Assembly (NCBI RefSeq): GCF_001468035.1
Contig: NZ_LNZA01000001.1
Coordinates: forward strand, 1-64,000
Length of the DNA: 64,000 nucleotides
Reading direction: 5' to 3'
Source: Legionella tucsonensis
GTDB lineage: Bacteria > Pseudomonadota > Gammaproteobacteria > Legionellales > Legionellaceae
Shown: piece after piece, positions 8,679-19,361 of the stretch
Layout: the number at the start of each line of letters is the position of its first letter
Numbering within the stretch: position 1 is the stretch's first letter
The notes under the pieces: generated by a model
Told to the model about the DNA's origin: nothing
Database searches by the model: none
Seen by the model: only the letters and a program-made list of their open reading frames with translations
Translations under genes and position numbers: made by a program

Positions 8679-9407
8679 ATGCCGTTACTTAGTTATCTTT
8701 TATTTATTGATAACGATCCTGTGAGTGAGGATCTTAAGAAATATTTTGCACAATTTAACATTCACATTGTTCAACAAAATCAATTAATACCGGTTCAAAA
8801 TGGGTTAGGAAAACCTATTGCAATTCTGATTAATTGGTCTATTTTAAAAAATTCCCCCCAGGCACTTCATCAATTCTATACAAACTATCCTGTACCTTTA
8901 CTCATTATAAATGATGCTCCGGATGAAGAAGCCTGTATCAAGGTACTTGAAGCTGGAGCAGATGACTTTATTATAAAACCACTATTACCCAGAGAACTTC
9001 ATGCACGAGTCAGCGCAATTAACCGACGCGTCTTACGGGCACAACAACAATCTGCACATGAAAAAGAAATTCTTCTTTTTGCCAATTGGCGACTTTATCC
9101 TGCATCAAGACAAGTGTTTCGTGATAATACCAGTGAAGAATTATCATTAAGCGCTGGTGAATATGACTTGCTACTTACTTTTGTACAGCAACCTCAACGA
9201 GTCCTGGATAGAGAGCTTCTATTACACATCACTAAAAACAGTGATCTAAATCCTTTTGATCGAAGAATTGATGTACAAATAAGTCGGCTTCGCCAAAAAA
9301 TAGAAGTTGATGCAAAAAAACCCGTATTAATTAAAACTATTCGCAATGGTGGTTATATGTTTACCGCACAAGTAATCACTTTAAAAGAAAGTGATACAAA
9401 ATCCTAG
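8679..9407 (+). CDS. OmpR-type response regulator with a degenerate receiver domain
   Basis: A 242-aa protein with an N-terminal receiver-like domain (about 1-115) and a C-terminal winged-helix DNA-binding domain (about 130-232: LSLSAGEYDLLLTF, FDRRIDVQISRLRQKIE, IKTIRNGGYMF). The acidic pocket (D11, D13) and the conserved lysine (K100 in IIKP) are kept. The strand that should end in the phospho-accepting aspartate reads AILINWS, with N52 in that place. The switch Thr/Ser position reads IIND. No histidine kinase lies nearby. It probably binds DNA without classical phosphorylation, or through another signal; this is inference. Confidence 0.82.
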   Translation: MPLLSYLLFIDNDPVSEDLKKYFAQFNIHIVQQNQLIPVQNGLGKPIAILINWSILKNSPQALHQFYTNYPVPLLIINDAPDEEACIKVLEAGADDFIIKPLLPRELHARVSAINRRVLRAQQQSAHEKEILLFANWRLYPASRQVFRDNTSEELSLSAGEYDLLLTFVQQPQRVLDRELLLHITKNSDLNPFDRRIDVQISRLRQKIEVDAKKPVLIKTIRNGGYMFTAQVITLKESDTKS

Positions 9408-9421
9408 GAAAAGCATCATTT

Positions 9422-10687
9422 TTATTTTCGCTTCTTACTTATTTTAAATACCTTAATGCTTTTAATTGTATTGTCCCCGACTTTTAATATTTCCATGCGA
9501 TAGTTTTCTATAGTTAAACATGATTCAGCTGGGGGGATATAACCAAGATGTTCAACAATTAAACCGCTTAACGTTTTGGGCCCTATCATAGGTAAGTTCC
9601 ATCCCATTAATCGATTTAAATGGCGTAATGTTAAACCCGCATCAACAATAACTGAGCCATCACTCTGCGGGATGATATCACGACTAAGCGCAGCTACATC
9701 AGTAGTAAACTCGCCTACAATTTCCTCCAGTATATCTTCCATAGTGACTAAACCCTGAATATTTCCATATTCATCTACTACAAATGAGCTGCGTCTTTTC
9801 ATTTTTCTAAAATTTAAAATCTGAATGTTGAGGGAAGTAGCCTCAGGAATATAATAAGGTTCATCTGCTGCTTTTAATAGACTATTAAGATCCAACTCAT
9901 TCTCTATAGCCAGATTTAAGATATCGCGCACATGGATCATTCCTACCAAATCATCAATTGAATCACGGTATAAAGGCAGACGAGTATGTTTTGCTGTTTC
10001 TAATTGATATAAGATTTCTGACCAGGGTTCTTCTATATCAATACCCACAATATCTGACTTAGGAATCATAATATCTTCTACAGTAGCTTGCTCCAAATCC
10101 AATAAGCTAATCAACATACTTTTATGTTCAACTGGCAATAACCCGCCTGCCTCATGTACTACGGAACGTAATTCCTCGCCAGTCAATGATTCCTTTTGTA
10201 TTTTGTCAATTGAGATTCGAAATAAACGCAGTACCCCATTAGACATGGAAACACAAATATACACTAAAGGTGCAAAAATCAATTGGAGTATTTGCAGTGG
10301 TAGTGAAGTAGCAAATGCAACTTGTTGCGGATAAATCGCCGCAAATGTTTTGGGTATCATTTCAGCAAATACCAAAATTACCAATGTTAAAAGCGCTGTA
10401 GCTATAGCAATACCAGCATCTCCATAAATATGCTGTCCAATCAACGTTGCGATTGTTGAGGCAAGAATATTCGCCAAAATATTACCGATTAATATAACGC
10501 TCAACAGTCGATCGGGTCGAGAAAGTATTCTGTTCACTCTTATTGCTTGTTCATTTTCTTTCTTAACTAAATGTTTTAACTTATAGCGATTAATCGACAT
10601 CATACCGATTTCAGTGCCTGAAAAAAAAGCACTCACGAGAATTAAAAAAACCAGTATGATAAACAATGTAGAAAGATGGAATGCCAC
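9422..10687 (-). CDS. CorB/CorC-type (HlyC/CorC family) CBS-domain membrane protein
   Basis: A 421-aa protein in the DUF21 plus CBS pair plus CorC_HlyC architecture, relatives of E. coli YfjD and eukaryotic CNNM, associated with magnesium/cobalt efflux. The DUF21 part carries about four membrane segments, including VSAFFSGTEIGMMSINRYKL near the start. Two CBS motifs follow (MIPKSDIVGIDIEEPWSE and VDEYGNIQGLVTMEDILEEI), and the end is the CorC-type C-terminal domain. The start is GTG with GAGGAA 5 bases upstream. It converges on the response regulator gene with 14 bases between. Confidence 0.88.
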   Translation of the reverse strand: MAFHLSTLFIILVFLILVSAFFSGTEIGMMSINRYKLKHLVKKENEQAIRVNRILSRPDRLLSVILIGNILANILASTIATLIGQHIYGDAGIAIATALLTLVILVFAEMIPKTFAAIYPQQVAFATSLPLQILQLIFAPLVYICVSMSNGVLRLFRISIDKIQKESLTGEELRSVVHEAGGLLPVEHKSMLISLLDLEQATVEDIMIPKSDIVGIDIEEPWSEILYQLETAKHTRLPLYRDSIDDLVGMIHVRDILNLAIENELDLNSLLKAADEPYYIPEATSLNIQILNFRKMKRRSSFVVDEYGNIQGLVTMEDILEEIVGEFTTDVAALSRDIIPQSDGSVIVDAGLTLRHLNRLMGWNLPMIGPKTLSGLIVEHLGYIPPAESCLTIENYRMEILKVGDNTIKSIKVFKISKKRK

Positions 10688-10822
10688 CGAATTTCCTCAA
10701 GCTTTTATAACACGAAATAAAGTATCATATGGCTTCAAAGAAAGCGAGATAGAGTTAATTTTGCAATCGTTTTGAGAGATATTGGTAATTTATAAAGGCA
10801 AGAAATACGCAGCTGCTCCAGT

Positions 10823-10848
10823 GGGTTAAAGGCTAATGTCCTTAACCC
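10823..10848. repeat. Inverted repeat between ppa and the CorB-like gene
   Basis: GGGTTAA (10823-10829) and TTAACCC (10842-10848) form a perfect 7-bp stem, extended inward by GG/CC with a mismatch. It lies just after the ppa stop on the minus strand. No T-run follows on either strand, so it may stabilise the ppa mRNA end rather than act as an intrinsic terminator. Confidence 0.35.
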
Positions 10849-10880
10849 TGAACCATTAATTTTCCTCGCCATAGGCAATC

Positions 10881-11420
10881 CTATTGTTGCTCTTTACTAT
10901 TAAAACGAGCTACGCTGGACATGATCTCTTCAAACGCAGCATCAGGACCAACCCAACCATTTAGTTTAACCCATTTACCTTCTTCTAAGTCTTTATAATG
11001 ACTGAAAAAGTGCTCCAAAGAGTTCAATAGATGCTGCGGCATATCTTCATGTGACTTAATTGACTCATAAATTTTAGTTAACTTGTTCGTAGGAACAGCC
11101 AGAATTTTAGCATCAACACCTGACTCATCAGTCATTTTTAACATACCCACTGGTCGGCACGGAATTACTGATCCACCAACAAGAGGAACTGGGGTCACCA
11201 CAAGAACATCAACAGGATCTCCATCTTCTGACAGAGTGTGAGGAATATAACCATAATTGACAGGGTAGAACATGGGAGTAGTTAGAAAGCGATCAACAAA
11301 TAACACTCCAGACTCTTTATCAACCTCATATTTTACGGGTTCGCTATGCATAGGGATTTCAATAATTACATTAATTACTTTTGGCAAATCACGGCCACTA
11401 CTAATTCTCATTAAACTCAT
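10881..11420 (-). CDS. ppa: Inorganic pyrophosphatase (family I)
   Basis: A soluble cytoplasmic enzyme (179 aa) that hydrolyses pyrophosphate to phosphate with Mg2+ and so pulls biosynthetic reactions forward. Family I signatures are visible: the substrate-site segment [19 protein letters not shown], the [23 protein letters not shown] stretch containing the metal-binding DGDPVD motif, and VDAKILAVP. Length matches bacterial hexameric enzymes. A purine-rich GGGGAGAAG precedes the ATG. It is monocistronic with its own promoter. Confidence 0.96.
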   Translation of the reverse strand: MSLMRISSGRDLPKVINVIIEIPMHSEPVKYEVDKESGVLFVDRFLTTPMFYPVNYGYIPHTLSEDGDPVDVLVVTPVPLVGGSVIPCRPVGMLKMTDESGVDAKILAVPTNKLTKIYESIKSHEDMPQHLLNSLEHFFSHYKDLEEGKWVKLNGWVGPDAAFEEIMSSVARFNSKEQQ

Positions 11421-11724
11421 TTATTCTTCTCCCCTCTAATGAAATAAAAATATATAATGACATTTTAATTCAGATCAAACTAAAGGCCAGGAAATCATCT
11501 TTTAGATTATTCAACACATGTTATCCTGTAAAAAACCCTTGGAATAATTCAAAAATAAAACACCCGCAGAATTCTACTTATTTAAAAAAATCATTGCGTA
11601 AATGCAAAATTGCAATACAAAAGCGGCTATTATGCGAAAAAACACATCAAAAGGCAAAGAGAAGCTGTCGCATTATAAGTAATGCAATGTATAATATCTC
11701 TTTTTAATTAAAATGAGATTACAT
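11421..11724. other. Divergent intergenic region between ppa and hit
   Basis: About 300 AT-rich bases without a gene. It holds the ppa promoter (minus strand) at the left, and at the right a TATAAT box (11690-11695) that suits the hit gene, though its -35 is poor (GTCGCA, 11667-11672). No convincing terminator, RNA gene or repeat is visible between them. Confidence 0.6.
11451..11478 (-). promoter_or_regulatory. Probable ppa promoter
   Basis: On the minus strand TTGATC (plus 11473-11478) is followed 16 bases later by TATATA (11451-11456). The -10 box ends about 30 bases upstream of the ppa ATG, leaving a short leader that contains the Shine-Dalgarno sequence. Confidence 0.5.
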
Positions 11725-12066
11725 ATGAATTGCTTGTTTTGCAAAATTGCACAAAGTGCGATACCTGCATCAGTAGTTTTTGAAGACGATGAGATAATGG
11801 CTTTTCGTGATCTCAACCCGCAAGCTCCTAAACATTTGCTGATTATTCCGAAGCAACATATTGCTACGCTGAATGATGCCGGCGATGAAAACCAGGCCCT
11901 GTTGGGAAAAATGATTTTAGGGGCAAAAAAAATTGCTCAAACTGAAGGAATAAGTGACACAGGATACCGATTAGTTTTTAACATTAATCCCGATGGCGGC
12001 CAAACAGTATTTCACATTCATTTACATTTACTGGGCGGACGTCACATGACTTGGCCCCCGGGTTAG
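11725..12066 (+). CDS. HIT-family (HinT-like) purine nucleoside phosphoramidase
   Basis: A 113-aa histidine-triad protein, probably hydrolysing nucleoside phosphoramidates and aminoacyl-adenylates. The family N-terminus NCLFCKIAQ and the catalytic triad motif [11 protein letters not shown] (HxHxH) are clear, with the usual end GRHMTWPPG. The start is the second in-frame ATG (11725), where family members begin; the ATG at 11713 would add only four residues. folE begins 10 bases downstream, so the two probably share a transcript. Confidence 0.93.
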   Translation: MNCLFCKIAQSAIPASVVFEDDEIMAFRDLNPQAPKHLLIIPKQHIATLNDAGDENQALLGKMILGAKKIAQTEGISDTGYRLVFNINPDGGQTVFHIHLHLLGGRHMTWPPG

Positions 12067-12076
12067 GAAAAAAACT

Positions 12077-12622
12077 ATGGAAAAATTATATAAAGAACTG
12101 CTAATACAATTAGGTGAAGACGTAACGCGAGAAGGGTTAGTTGATACTCCTTTACGTGCTGCCAATGCCATGCGTTATTTAACCAAGGGCTATAATGAGA
12201 GCCTCGAGGAAATTATTAACGATGCGCTTTTTGATTCAGACATGAGTGAAATGGTAATCGTGAAGGATATCGAAATGTACTCCATGTGTGAACACCATTT
12301 ACTCCCTTTTCTTGGAAAATGTCATGTAGGATACATACCCAATGGGAAAGTAATAGGCTTATCAAAAATAGCACGCATCGTTGATTACTTCGCTCGACGC
12401 TTACAAATTCAGGAACGATTAACTACGGAAATAGCGAGTTGTTTAGAATCTATTACTGGTGCACGCGGTGTGGCAGTAGTTATTGAAGCAAAACATCTGT
12501 GTATGATGATGCGTGGTGTTGAAAAGCAAAACTCAATAATGACTACTTCAGTTATGCTTGGCGATATGCGTAATAATCCGACAAGTCGGGCTGAATTCTT
12601 AACCTTGACGCTTAATAAGTAA
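12077..12622 (+). CDS. folE: GTP cyclohydrolase I (FolE)
   Basis: Converts GTP to 7,8-dihydroneopterin triphosphate, the first step of tetrahydrofolate synthesis (181 aa). The zinc and active-site motifs are present: [45 protein letters not shown], and the later [12 protein letters not shown] cysteine motif. The Cys/His/Cys zinc ligands are intact, so this is the type I zinc enzyme. It follows hit by 10 bases. The later pathway enzyme folP lies elsewhere in the window. Confidence 0.96.
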   Translation: MEKLYKELLIQLGEDVTREGLVDTPLRAANAMRYLTKGYNESLEEIINDALFDSDMSEMVIVKDIEMYSMCEHHLLPFLGKCHVGYIPNGKVIGLSKIARIVDYFARRLQIQERLTTEIASCLESITGARGVAVVIEAKHLCMMMRGVEKQNSIMTTSVMLGDMRNNPTSRAEFLTLTLNK

Positions 12623-12646
12623 TCCGTCCTGTCCCCTATCACTTAG

Positions 12647-12674
12647 CCTGGGCTGAAGCGAAGCTTCACCCAGG
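12647..12674. terminator. Hairpin between convergent folE and pnp
   Basis: CCTGGGCTGAAGC pairs with GCTTCACCCAGG, broken by one bulged C, with a three-base loop: a very stable 12-bp stem between the folE and pnp stops. Neither strand has a T-run after it, so it is either a weak bidirectional terminator or a 3'-end-stabilising structure. Confidence 0.45.
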
Positions 12675-12683
12675 AAAATCACT

Positions 12684-14861
12684 CTACTCCTCTTCTCCAC
12701 CACGATTGGCCATCTCTGCTGCTTCATGATGCTCTTCTTCATGATGTTTTTCTTCAGCAGAAGCTGTTGTTGTCTCTTCTGCCTGTGGTTTATCTTTCCA
12801 TTCAAGCTTCACGCGACCTTGCTTATCAATACCCGCAACAAACACTTCGATTTCTTGACTTTCTTGCAGTACAGATTCGACTTTTTGCGATCGATCACTG
12901 CAGATTTGTGAAATATGGAGTAACCCATCTTTTCCGGGTAAAAGATTAATAAAAGCACCAAAATCAACAATCTTACTTACTTTACCTTGATAGGTTTGAC
13001 CCACCTCAATTTCTGCGATTAATGCTTTAATTTGTTTTTGTGCCTCCTCCAAGGCTTGCATATCTGGAGAGAATAATTGAATCACCCCTGTATCATCTAT
13101 ATCTATAGATACACCTGTGCTCTCAATTAACCCCTTAATCGTTGCTCCACCTTTCCCGATAATAGTTCGTATTTTGTCCTCAGCCACCTTCATTGTAGTA
13201 ATGCGTGGCGCATGTTGGGATAATTCTTCTCTATGTTCAGATAAAGCATTATTCATGATACCAAGAATATGTAAGCGGCCGGCTAAGGCTTGGTCTAAAG
13301 CTTGCTCCATAATTTCATTGGTAATTCCGTGGATTTTTATATCCATTTGTAATGCGGTGATTCCATGTTCGGTACCGGCTACTTTGAAATCCATATCACC
13401 TAAATGATCTTCATCACCTAATATATCAGTTAATACAGCATAACGATCGCCTTCTTTAATTAAACCCATTGCGACTCCCGCAACAGGTGCTTTTAACGGA
13501 ACACCTGCATCCATCAACGCAAGACTGGTTCCGCATACCGTAGCCATTGAGCTTGATCCATTCGACTCAGTGATTTCAGAAACAACTCTTAGCACATAGG
13601 GAAATTCATTTGCCTCAGGTAATACAGCAATGATTGCTCGTTTTGCTAAACGACCATGCCCAATTTCTCTACGTTTAGGACTACCAACCATGCCAGTTTC
13701 CCCTACTGAATAAGGAGGGAAATTATAATGCAACATAAAGCGATCTTTTGTTTCGCCGATAATATTATCTAAAATTTGTGCATCACGATCATTACCTAAG
13801 GTAGCTACGACAATAGCCTGTGTTTCACCACGTGTAAACAACGCAGAGCCATGTGCTCTTTCCAAAAGTTTTGTACGGATAGCAATAGGACGGACTGTTT
13901 TATGATCGCGGCCATCAATTCTTGGCTCACCATCAAGAATTCGATTGCGTACTGTAGCACGCTCTACTTCAACAAACATATTGCCGATAACATCTGCCTT
14001 TAACTCATCATTCTCAGCTTGTAACGCAGCGATTGCTTGTTCTTTTAATTCATCAAGACGCTGATAACGCTCTTGTTTGTCTTTAATCAGATATGCTGAC
14101 TCAACTTCATTTTTTACCATGTCTGAAACTCGTTCTTGTAAATAAGAATCTACTTCAGGAGGGGTCCATTCCCAGCGTGTTTTTCCAGCTTGTGCTGCGA
14201 GCTCTTCGATTGCTTTAATCACATTTTTCATCATTTCATGACCAAACATGATCGCACCGCGCATAATATCTTCACTTAATTCTTTTGCTTCTGATTCAAC
14301 CATCAAAATCGCATCTTTAGTACCTGCAACTACTAAGTCCAATCTTGATTGCTCTAAATCTTTGCGACTTGGATTTAATAAGTAAATCCCCTCTTTATAA
14401 CCAACACGAGCAGCGCCAATTGGTCCGTTAAAAGGGACGCCAGAAAGGGCTAAAGCTGCAGAGGAGGCTACCATTGCCACAATGTCAGAAGAAACTTCTG
14501 GGTTTAAAGAAAGAACCGTGACAATGACCTGTACTTCGTTACAAAAACCATCGGGAAATAAAGGACGAATTGGGCGATCAATCAGTCGTGAAATTAGTGT
14601 TTCATTTTCTGTTGGTCTGCCTTCACGTTTATTAAATCCACCAGGTATTTTCCCTACAGCATAAAACTTTTCCTGGTAATTTACTGTTAGTGGAAAAAAT
14701 CCATTTTCTTCGCCACCTTCTTTTTTACCAACTACAGTAGCTAATACTTGAGTGCCATTCATACTGGCTAATATTGCTCCATCAGCTTGTCGCGCAATTT
14801 CACCAGTTTCCAATATAAGAGTATGGTCACCAAATGCTATTTCTTTTGTAAACTTAGCCAC
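12684..14861 (-). CDS. pnp: Polyribonucleotide nucleotidyltransferase (PNPase)
   Basis: A phosphorolytic 3'-5' exoribonuclease (725 aa), normally a trimer and part of the RNA degradosome. Two RNase PH domains are visible (start [20 protein letters not shown]; second core with [12 protein letters not shown] and [16 protein letters not shown]). They are followed by a KH domain ([20 protein letters not shown]) and an S1 domain ([21 protein letters not shown]). A short acidic/His-rich tail ([14 protein letters not shown]) ends the protein. The start is GTG with TGAGGAAG upstream. It is the last gene after rpsO, as in E. coli; a terminator lies between them, so pnp may receive read-through or have its own promoter. 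Confidence 0.97.
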   Translation of the reverse strand: MAKFTKEIAFGDHTLILETGEIARQADGAILASMNGTQVLATVVGKKEGGEENGFFPLTVNYQEKFYAVGKIPGGFNKREGRPTENETLISRLIDRPIRPLFPDGFCNEVQVIVTVLSLNPEVSSDIVAMVASSAALALSGVPFNGPIGAARVGYKEGIYLLNPSRKDLEQSRLDLVVAGTKDAILMVESEAKELSEDIMRGAIMFGHEMMKNVIKAIEELAAQAGKTRWEWTPPEVDSYLQERVSDMVKNEVESAYLIKDKQERYQRLDELKEQAIAALQAENDELKADVIGNMFVEVERATVRNRILDGEPRIDGRDHKTVRPIAIRTKLLERAHGSALFTRGETQAIVVATLGNDRDAQILDNIIGETKDRFMLHYNFPPYSVGETGMVGSPKRREIGHGRLAKRAIIAVLPEANEFPYVLRVVSEITESNGSSSMATVCGTSLALMDAGVPLKAPVAGVAMGLIKEGDRYAVLTDILGDEDHLGDMDFKVAGTEHGITALQMDIKIHGITNEIMEQALDQALAGRLHILGIMNNALSEHREELSQHAPRITTMKVAEDKIRTIIGKGGATIKGLIESTGVSIDIDDTGVIQLFSPDMQALEEAQKQIKALIAEIEVGQTYQGKVSKIVDFGAFINLLPGKDGLLHISQICSDRSQKVESVLQESQEIEVFVAGIDKQGRVKLEWKDKPQAEETTTASAEEKHHEEEHHEAAEMANRGGEEE

Positions 14862-14894
14862 GTAATCTTCCTCATTAAGTAATTATAACGAAAA

Positions 14895-14918
14895 AAAGGC
14901 GCAGAAAATTGCGCCTTT
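14895..14918 (-). terminator. Intrinsic terminator between rpsO and pnp
   Basis: AAAGGCGCA and TGCGCCTTT form a perfect 9-bp GC-rich stem around a 6-base loop. Read on the minus strand it is followed by a run of seven T, so it acts after rpsO. The E. coli rpsO-pnp operon has an attenuating terminator at the same place. Confidence 0.85.
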
Positions 14919-14970
14919 ATTTAAAGTTTTTTTATAAAGTACATTTCTAAAGAAATGTTTTGCTCACCAA

Positions 14971-15246
14971 TCAATAAGAATCTCTCAGTTCCAGAGTTTG
15001 GATCAATGTTTGGTAGCGAGTTCCATCGTTGCGCTTTAAATATTTTAACAACTTACGACGCTTATTAACGAGCTCTTGTAGCCCACGTCGAGAATGAAAA
15101 TCTTTTTTATGTTCTTTAAAGTGCTCGGTTAAATATTTAATACGGCTTGTAATAATAGAAACCTGAACTTCAGGCGAACCTGTATCTTTATCAGAACGCT
15201 TGAATTCTTTAACGATTGCTGCTTTATCTGCGCTGCTTAGCGACAT
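14971..15246 (-). CDS. rpsO: 30S ribosomal protein S15
   Basis: Primary 16S rRNA-binding protein (91 aa) of the 30S platform. It has the full family pattern: [47 protein letters not shown] read in three helices, with the conserved H, D and SRRGL residues. GGGAGTG precedes the ATG. It lies between truB and pnp in the conserved order. Confidence 0.97.
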   Translation of the reverse strand: MSLSSADKAAIVKEFKRSDKDTGSPEVQVSIITSRIKYLTEHFKEHKKDFHSRRGLQELVNKRRKLLKYLKRNDGTRYQTLIQTLELRDSY

Positions 15247-15387
15247 TATACACTCCCGGAACTACTAAGTATTCATTTAAAGGCGAACATTCTACCAAGG
15301 CATGTCAAACGAAACAAGTACTGAAAATTATTTTTGTGCAAAAAATTTCATATTTTAGTGAACTCTCTCATTTGAACCATGAAAAGA

Positions 15388-16290
15388 TTAAAAAGAAAGC
15401 AATCGTTTCGCTTTAATATTACCTTGTATATTTCGTTCACCTAATCCAATAAATTGTGCTTTTTTATCATAAAGACGAACACAATCTGTTATTTCAACAT
15501 TTACCTTATTTGGTACCACTCTGCCTTGGCGAATTGCGACTATTTCATCATCCGAAAGAGTCACTGTCTCTAAATGGTCAACTGCTCTATCCATAGGAAT
15601 TAAGCAAGCAACTCGCTCGGACATAGACATGCTCTCTAATTCGTCTAGCGAATACATGAGCATATTTTCTAAACCCGATGTATAAACTCGATGCAACTGC
15701 GTCACATGAGCCCCTACACCTAAAGCATCGCCAATATCTTCAACTAAATTGCGAATATAGGTTCCTTTGCTGCAAGTCACAGTTAATGAAAATTGAATTC
15801 CATCAAATGCGTTAAGTTGTAAATTACTAATCAGGATCTCACGTGCTGCTCTTTCAATGTTGATCCCTTTTCTGGCCAAACGATAAAGAGGTACTCCATT
15901 ATGTTTTAATGCAGAAAACATAGAAGGTGTCTGCTTGATGTGACCTGTATGTTTCATCAATACACGAAGCAAATTTTCCTCAGAAATATTGAATGCTTCC
16001 GTACGAGTAATTACCTCGCCTGTCGCATCAGCAGTATTGGTTTTGATGCCTAATAAACCCGTGGTCTGGTAACATTTATCTGCATCAAGCAAAAACTGAC
16101 ATACTTTAGTTGCTTCACCAAAACAAAGAGGCAACATTCCTGTAGCGAGAGGATCTAGACTTCCGGTATGTCCCGCTTTTGGCGCTCCTAGCAGTTTTTT
16201 TGCTTTCTGAAGGGCCGTATTTGAGGTCATTCCTTCCGACTTATTCAGCAATAAAACACCATTTATTGTCACAGGGTTAATTGCTTTCAT
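15388..16290 (-). CDS. truB: tRNA pseudouridine(55) synthase
   Basis: Makes pseudouridine 55 in the T-loop of tRNAs (about 300 aa). Seen: [15 protein letters not shown], the catalytic-aspartate motif [17 protein letters not shown], the [14 protein letters not shown] segment, [12 protein letters not shown], and a C-terminal PUA-like domain ([15 protein letters not shown]). The gene overlaps the end of rbfA. I take the third of three consecutive ATGs (MKAINPV); the true start may be 3 or 6 bases further upstream. Translation is probably coupled to rbfA since no clear Shine-Dalgarno sequence is visible. Confidence 0.95.
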   Translation of the reverse strand: MKAINPVTINGVLLLNKSEGMTSNTALQKAKKLLGAPKAGHTGSLDPLATGMLPLCFGEATKVCQFLLDADKCYQTTGLLGIKTNTADATGEVITRTEAFNISEENLLRVLMKHTGHIKQTPSMFSALKHNGVPLYRLARKGINIERAAREILISNLQLNAFDGIQFSLTVTCSKGTYIRNLVEDIGDALGVGAHVTQLHRVYTSGLENMLMYSLDELESMSMSERVACLIPMDRAVDHLETVTLSDDEIVAIRQGRVVPNKVNVEITDCVRLYDKKAQFIGLGERNIQGNIKAKRLLSF

Positions 16291-16648
16291 CATCATCTGA
16301 AGTTGACGGATTCACTTTATCGATGAGACGACTTAAGCGTTGTCCATATTCTATTGATTCATCATATACAAAATGAAGCTGAGGAACTGTCCGCAAGGTA
16401 ATACTTCGCGCCAAAACACTACGCAAATAGCTAGCAGCAGCATTTAAAATTGCTGTTGCTGTTTTTTTATCCTCGTTAAGAACGGTAAAATATACTTTGG
16501 CATGTCCCATATCAGCAGCAACTTTTACTGCGGATATAGTCACGAAACCTGTTAAGCGTGGATCTTTCACTTCTTTAGGTATTATTTGAGCTAGTTTTCG
16601 CTGAATCATCTCAGCGACACGGTCTGTACGTTTAAAATTATGACCCAT
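16277..16648 (-). CDS. rbfA: 30S ribosome-binding factor A
   Basis: A 123-aa single-KH-domain factor needed for late 16S rRNA maturation and cold adaptation. The sequence shows the N-terminal [26 protein letters not shown] motif, then the KH-like core ([21 protein letters not shown]) and the [22 protein letters not shown] helix typical of RbfA. It starts 2 bases after infB and overlaps truB. Confidence 0.95.
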   Translation of the reverse strand: MGHNFKRTDRVAEMIQRKLAQIIPKEVKDPRLTGFVTISAVKVAADMGHAKVYFTVLNEDKKTATAILNAAASYLRSVLARSITLRTVPQLHFVYDESIEYGQRLSRLIDKVNPSTSDDDESN

Positions 16649-16650
16649 CT

Positions 16651-19275
16651 TTATAAATCACGCTTAATTTCTACTGTTTCATACACTTCTATTAGGTCAC
16701 CTGGCTTCACATCATTGTAATTTTTGACTCCAATACCACATTCGAATCCTTGGCGAACCTCTACCACATCATCCTTAAATCTTCGTAATGACTCCAAAGT
16801 TCCTTCATAGATAACCACGTTGGCACGCAGCACACGGATAGGGTTATTGCGCTTAATAACACCTTCAACAACCATGCAACCCGCAATTGCGCCAATTTTA
16901 GGTGACTTGAACACATCACGGACTTCAGCAATACCAATAATTTCTTCTTTAAATTGCGGGGCAAGCATACCCGTTAAAGCACCTTTAATCTGATCCACAA
17001 TATCATAAATGACGCTGTAATAATGCAATTGCACTGATTCATGTTCTGCTAATTTCTTAGCACTGCTATCTGCTCTGACGTTAAAACCAACCAAAATTGC
17101 ACTTGATGCTATAGCCAAGTGAACATCAGATTCAGTGATGCCACCAACACCACTTGAAATGACTTCAACTTTAACTTCCTCTGTAGATAACTTCACTAAG
17201 GCATCTGTAATGGCTTCAAGAGAGCCCTGAACATCGGCCTTGAGTACAACGTTAAGCACTTTTGACTCACCAGCAGCCATATTTTCCATAATCCCTTCAA
17301 TGGTTGATTTCTGACGTCTGGCAAGTTTTACATCACGGAATTTACCTTGACGGAACAAAGCTACTTCTCTTGCTTTTTTCTCATCAGGAACAACAACTGC
17401 TTCATCTCCAGCATGAGGAATCGCTGATAAACCAAGCACCTCAACTGGAATTGATGGACCGGCTTGCTCAACCATATCTCCATTATCACCAACAAGGGCA
17501 CGTACACGGCCATACTGGAAGCCAGCAAGCAAGATGTCCCCTTTATGAAGAGTTCCACTTTGTACTAACACAGTTGCTACAGGGCCTCTCCCTTTATCCA
17601 AACGTGATTCTATGACTACACCTTTGGCAGCGCCATCGGTAACCGCCGTCAGCTCTAAAACCTCAGATTGAAGTAATATTGCGTCAAGCAGATCATCAAT
17701 ACCCATGCCTGATTTAGCAGAGATATTGATAAACATAGTATCGCCGCCCCAACCTTCTGGAATAACTTCATGTCCAGACAATTCATTCATGACACGGTCA
17801 GGGTCAGCATCTGGCTTATCCATTTTGTTAATTGCAACGATAATAGGCACCTTTGCTGCTTTCGCATGTTGAATTGCTTCTATAGTTTGCGGCTTAACTC
17901 CATCATCTGCGGCAACAATTAAAACAACAATATCAGTCGCCTGTGCACCTCGAGCTCTCATCGCTGTAAATGCAGCATGACCAGGAGTATCTAAGAAAGT
18001 AATATTACCTTTGGGTGTACTCACGTGGTATGCACCAATATGTTGTGTAATACCACCTGCTTCGCCAATAGCAACTTTGGTTCGACGAATGTAGTCAAGT
18101 AAAGAAGTCTTACCATGGTCCACGTGCCCCATAATCGTAACTACAGGTGCTCTAGATTCTGTATGACTTCCCTTGGTAATTGATTCGCCTAAACCTACTT
18201 CAATCGCATCTTCTTTAATGACTTGTGCCTTATGGCCCATTTCTTCTACTACGATCACCGCTGTTTCTTGGTCAATAACCTGGTTTATGGTTGCCATTGC
18301 GCCAAGTGACATCATCGCCTTAATTACTTCAGCAGCTTTTACAGACATCCTTTTTGCCAACTCAGCAACAGTAATAGTTTCTGGTACCAAAACTTCTTTT
18401 ACTACAGGTGCAGTTGGTAATGCGAAACCATGTTTTAATGATTCTTCGGCTTCTCTTAACTTGTCTGACTTCTCAACACCCTTTCGCTTTTTAAATTTAC
18501 TACGTCCACCGCGTCTATGTATTTCTTGCTCTTCTTCATCTCGATCATAAGTGGATTGATATTTAGGTTTTTTCTTAGCTTTTTTAAAGTCTGGCGCTTC
18601 AGTTTCAATCACTGCATCTACATGTTTCTTTTTAGATTGCTTTTCAAGTTTTTGATCTTCCTTTCTGGGAGGTTCTTCGGTGTCTTTAAATGCGTTTTTA
18701 TTTTCAACGATTTCTACATGGGATTCCGAGTGCTCTTCAGCCTTCTCATTCTGCAGTTTCTCTTCTGACTCAGGTTGTTCTTTTGTTGTAACCTTTGCTT
18801 CAACTGGTTCATTGCCTTCAACCGTTTCAGTAACATGTTCCTCTGTATCAGGAAATATTTCAGACATAGGTGCAGTTTCCAATACAACTTCAGCAGGATG
18901 TTGCTCTAGTACACTCTGATTTTCTTCAGGCATAACAAAAGGTTCTTCAATTTCAGACTGCCTTACTATTGGAGCACGCTTTACAAATACCTTTTTCTTA
19001 CGTACTTCAACATTAACAGTTTTTCCACTATGGGCATCATGGCCAACAGTAACTTGTGATAAGCTTTTTCTTCTCAAAGTAATTCTTTCCGGCGAAGCAT
19101 TTACGTCGCTCAGAGAAGTTTTTTTCAAATGATTAAGTAGGATCCGTTTTTGCTCTTCATTCACAGTCTGTTGGTCATCAGAAAAAGACAACCCTGCTTC
19201 CTGTAACTGGTTCAATAAGCGTTCAACCGGAATACCAACGACTTGAGCTAATTGTTTAACCGTCACATCCGCCAT
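16651..19275 (-). CDS. infB: Translation initiation factor IF-2
   Basis: GTPase (874 aa) that brings fMet-tRNA to the 30S subunit and promotes subunit joining. An N-terminal IF2N domain (1-50) is followed by a long charged linker of low conservation (about 100-280). A second IF2-associated domain precedes the G domain: G1 GHVDHGKT (383-390), G3 DTPGHAAF and G4 NKMDKP. The EF-Tu-like, IF2 domain 3 and C-terminal fMet-tRNA-binding domains follow. AAGGGGA precedes the ATG. It lies between nusA and rbfA. Confidence 0.97.
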   Translation of the reverse strand: MADVTVKQLAQVVGIPVERLLNQLQEAGLSFSDDQQTVNEEQKRILLNHLKKTSLSDVNASPERITLRRKSLSQVTVGHDAHSGKTVNVEVRKKKVFVKRAPIVRQSEIEEPFVMPEENQSVLEQHPAEVVLETAPMSEIFPDTEEHVTETVEGNEPVEAKVTTKEQPESEEKLQNEKAEEHSESHVEIVENKNAFKDTEEPPRKEDQKLEKQSKKKHVDAVIETEAPDFKKAKKKPKYQSTYDRDEEEQEIHRRGGRSKFKKRKGVEKSDKLREAEESLKHGFALPTAPVVKEVLVPETITVAELAKRMSVKAAEVIKAMMSLGAMATINQVIDQETAVIVVEEMGHKAQVIKEDAIEVGLGESITKGSHTESRAPVVTIMGHVDHGKTSLLDYIRRTKVAIGEAGGITQHIGAYHVSTPKGNITFLDTPGHAAFTAMRARGAQATDIVVLIVAADDGVKPQTIEAIQHAKAAKVPIIVAINKMDKPDADPDRVMNELSGHEVIPEGWGGDTMFINISAKSGMGIDDLLDAILLQSEVLELTAVTDGAAKGVVIESRLDKGRGPVATVLVQSGTLHKGDILLAGFQYGRVRALVGDNGDMVEQAGPSIPVEVLGLSAIPHAGDEAVVVPDEKKAREVALFRQGKFRDVKLARRQKSTIEGIMENMAAGESKVLNVVLKADVQGSLEAITDALVKLSTEEVKVEVISSGVGGITESDVHLAIASSAILVGFNVRADSSAKKLAEHESVQLHYYSVIYDIVDQIKGALTGMLAPQFKEEIIGIAEVRDVFKSPKIGAIAGCMVVEGVIKRNNPIRVLRANVVIYEGTLESLRRFKDDVVEVRQGFECGIGVKNYNDVKPGDLIEVYETVEIKRDL

Positions 19276-19361
19276 ATTTTAATCCCCTTTCAGCAGTTAT
19301 ATTCAATTATTTAAGAACGAACTGCATATTTGCACTACATTAATTTATAATAAATCCATGG

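Noticed and set aside
3800-9400. Genomic island or integrated element
   Set aside because: No integrase, transposase, flanking direct repeats or tRNA junction is visible around the accessory genes.
12647-12674. Hairpin as a proven intrinsic terminator for pnp and folE
   Set aside because: No T-run on either strand; kept only as a low-confidence terminator.
18173-18919. Plus-strand open frames opposite infB
   Set aside because: They are antisense shadows of the low-complexity charged linker of IF-2.
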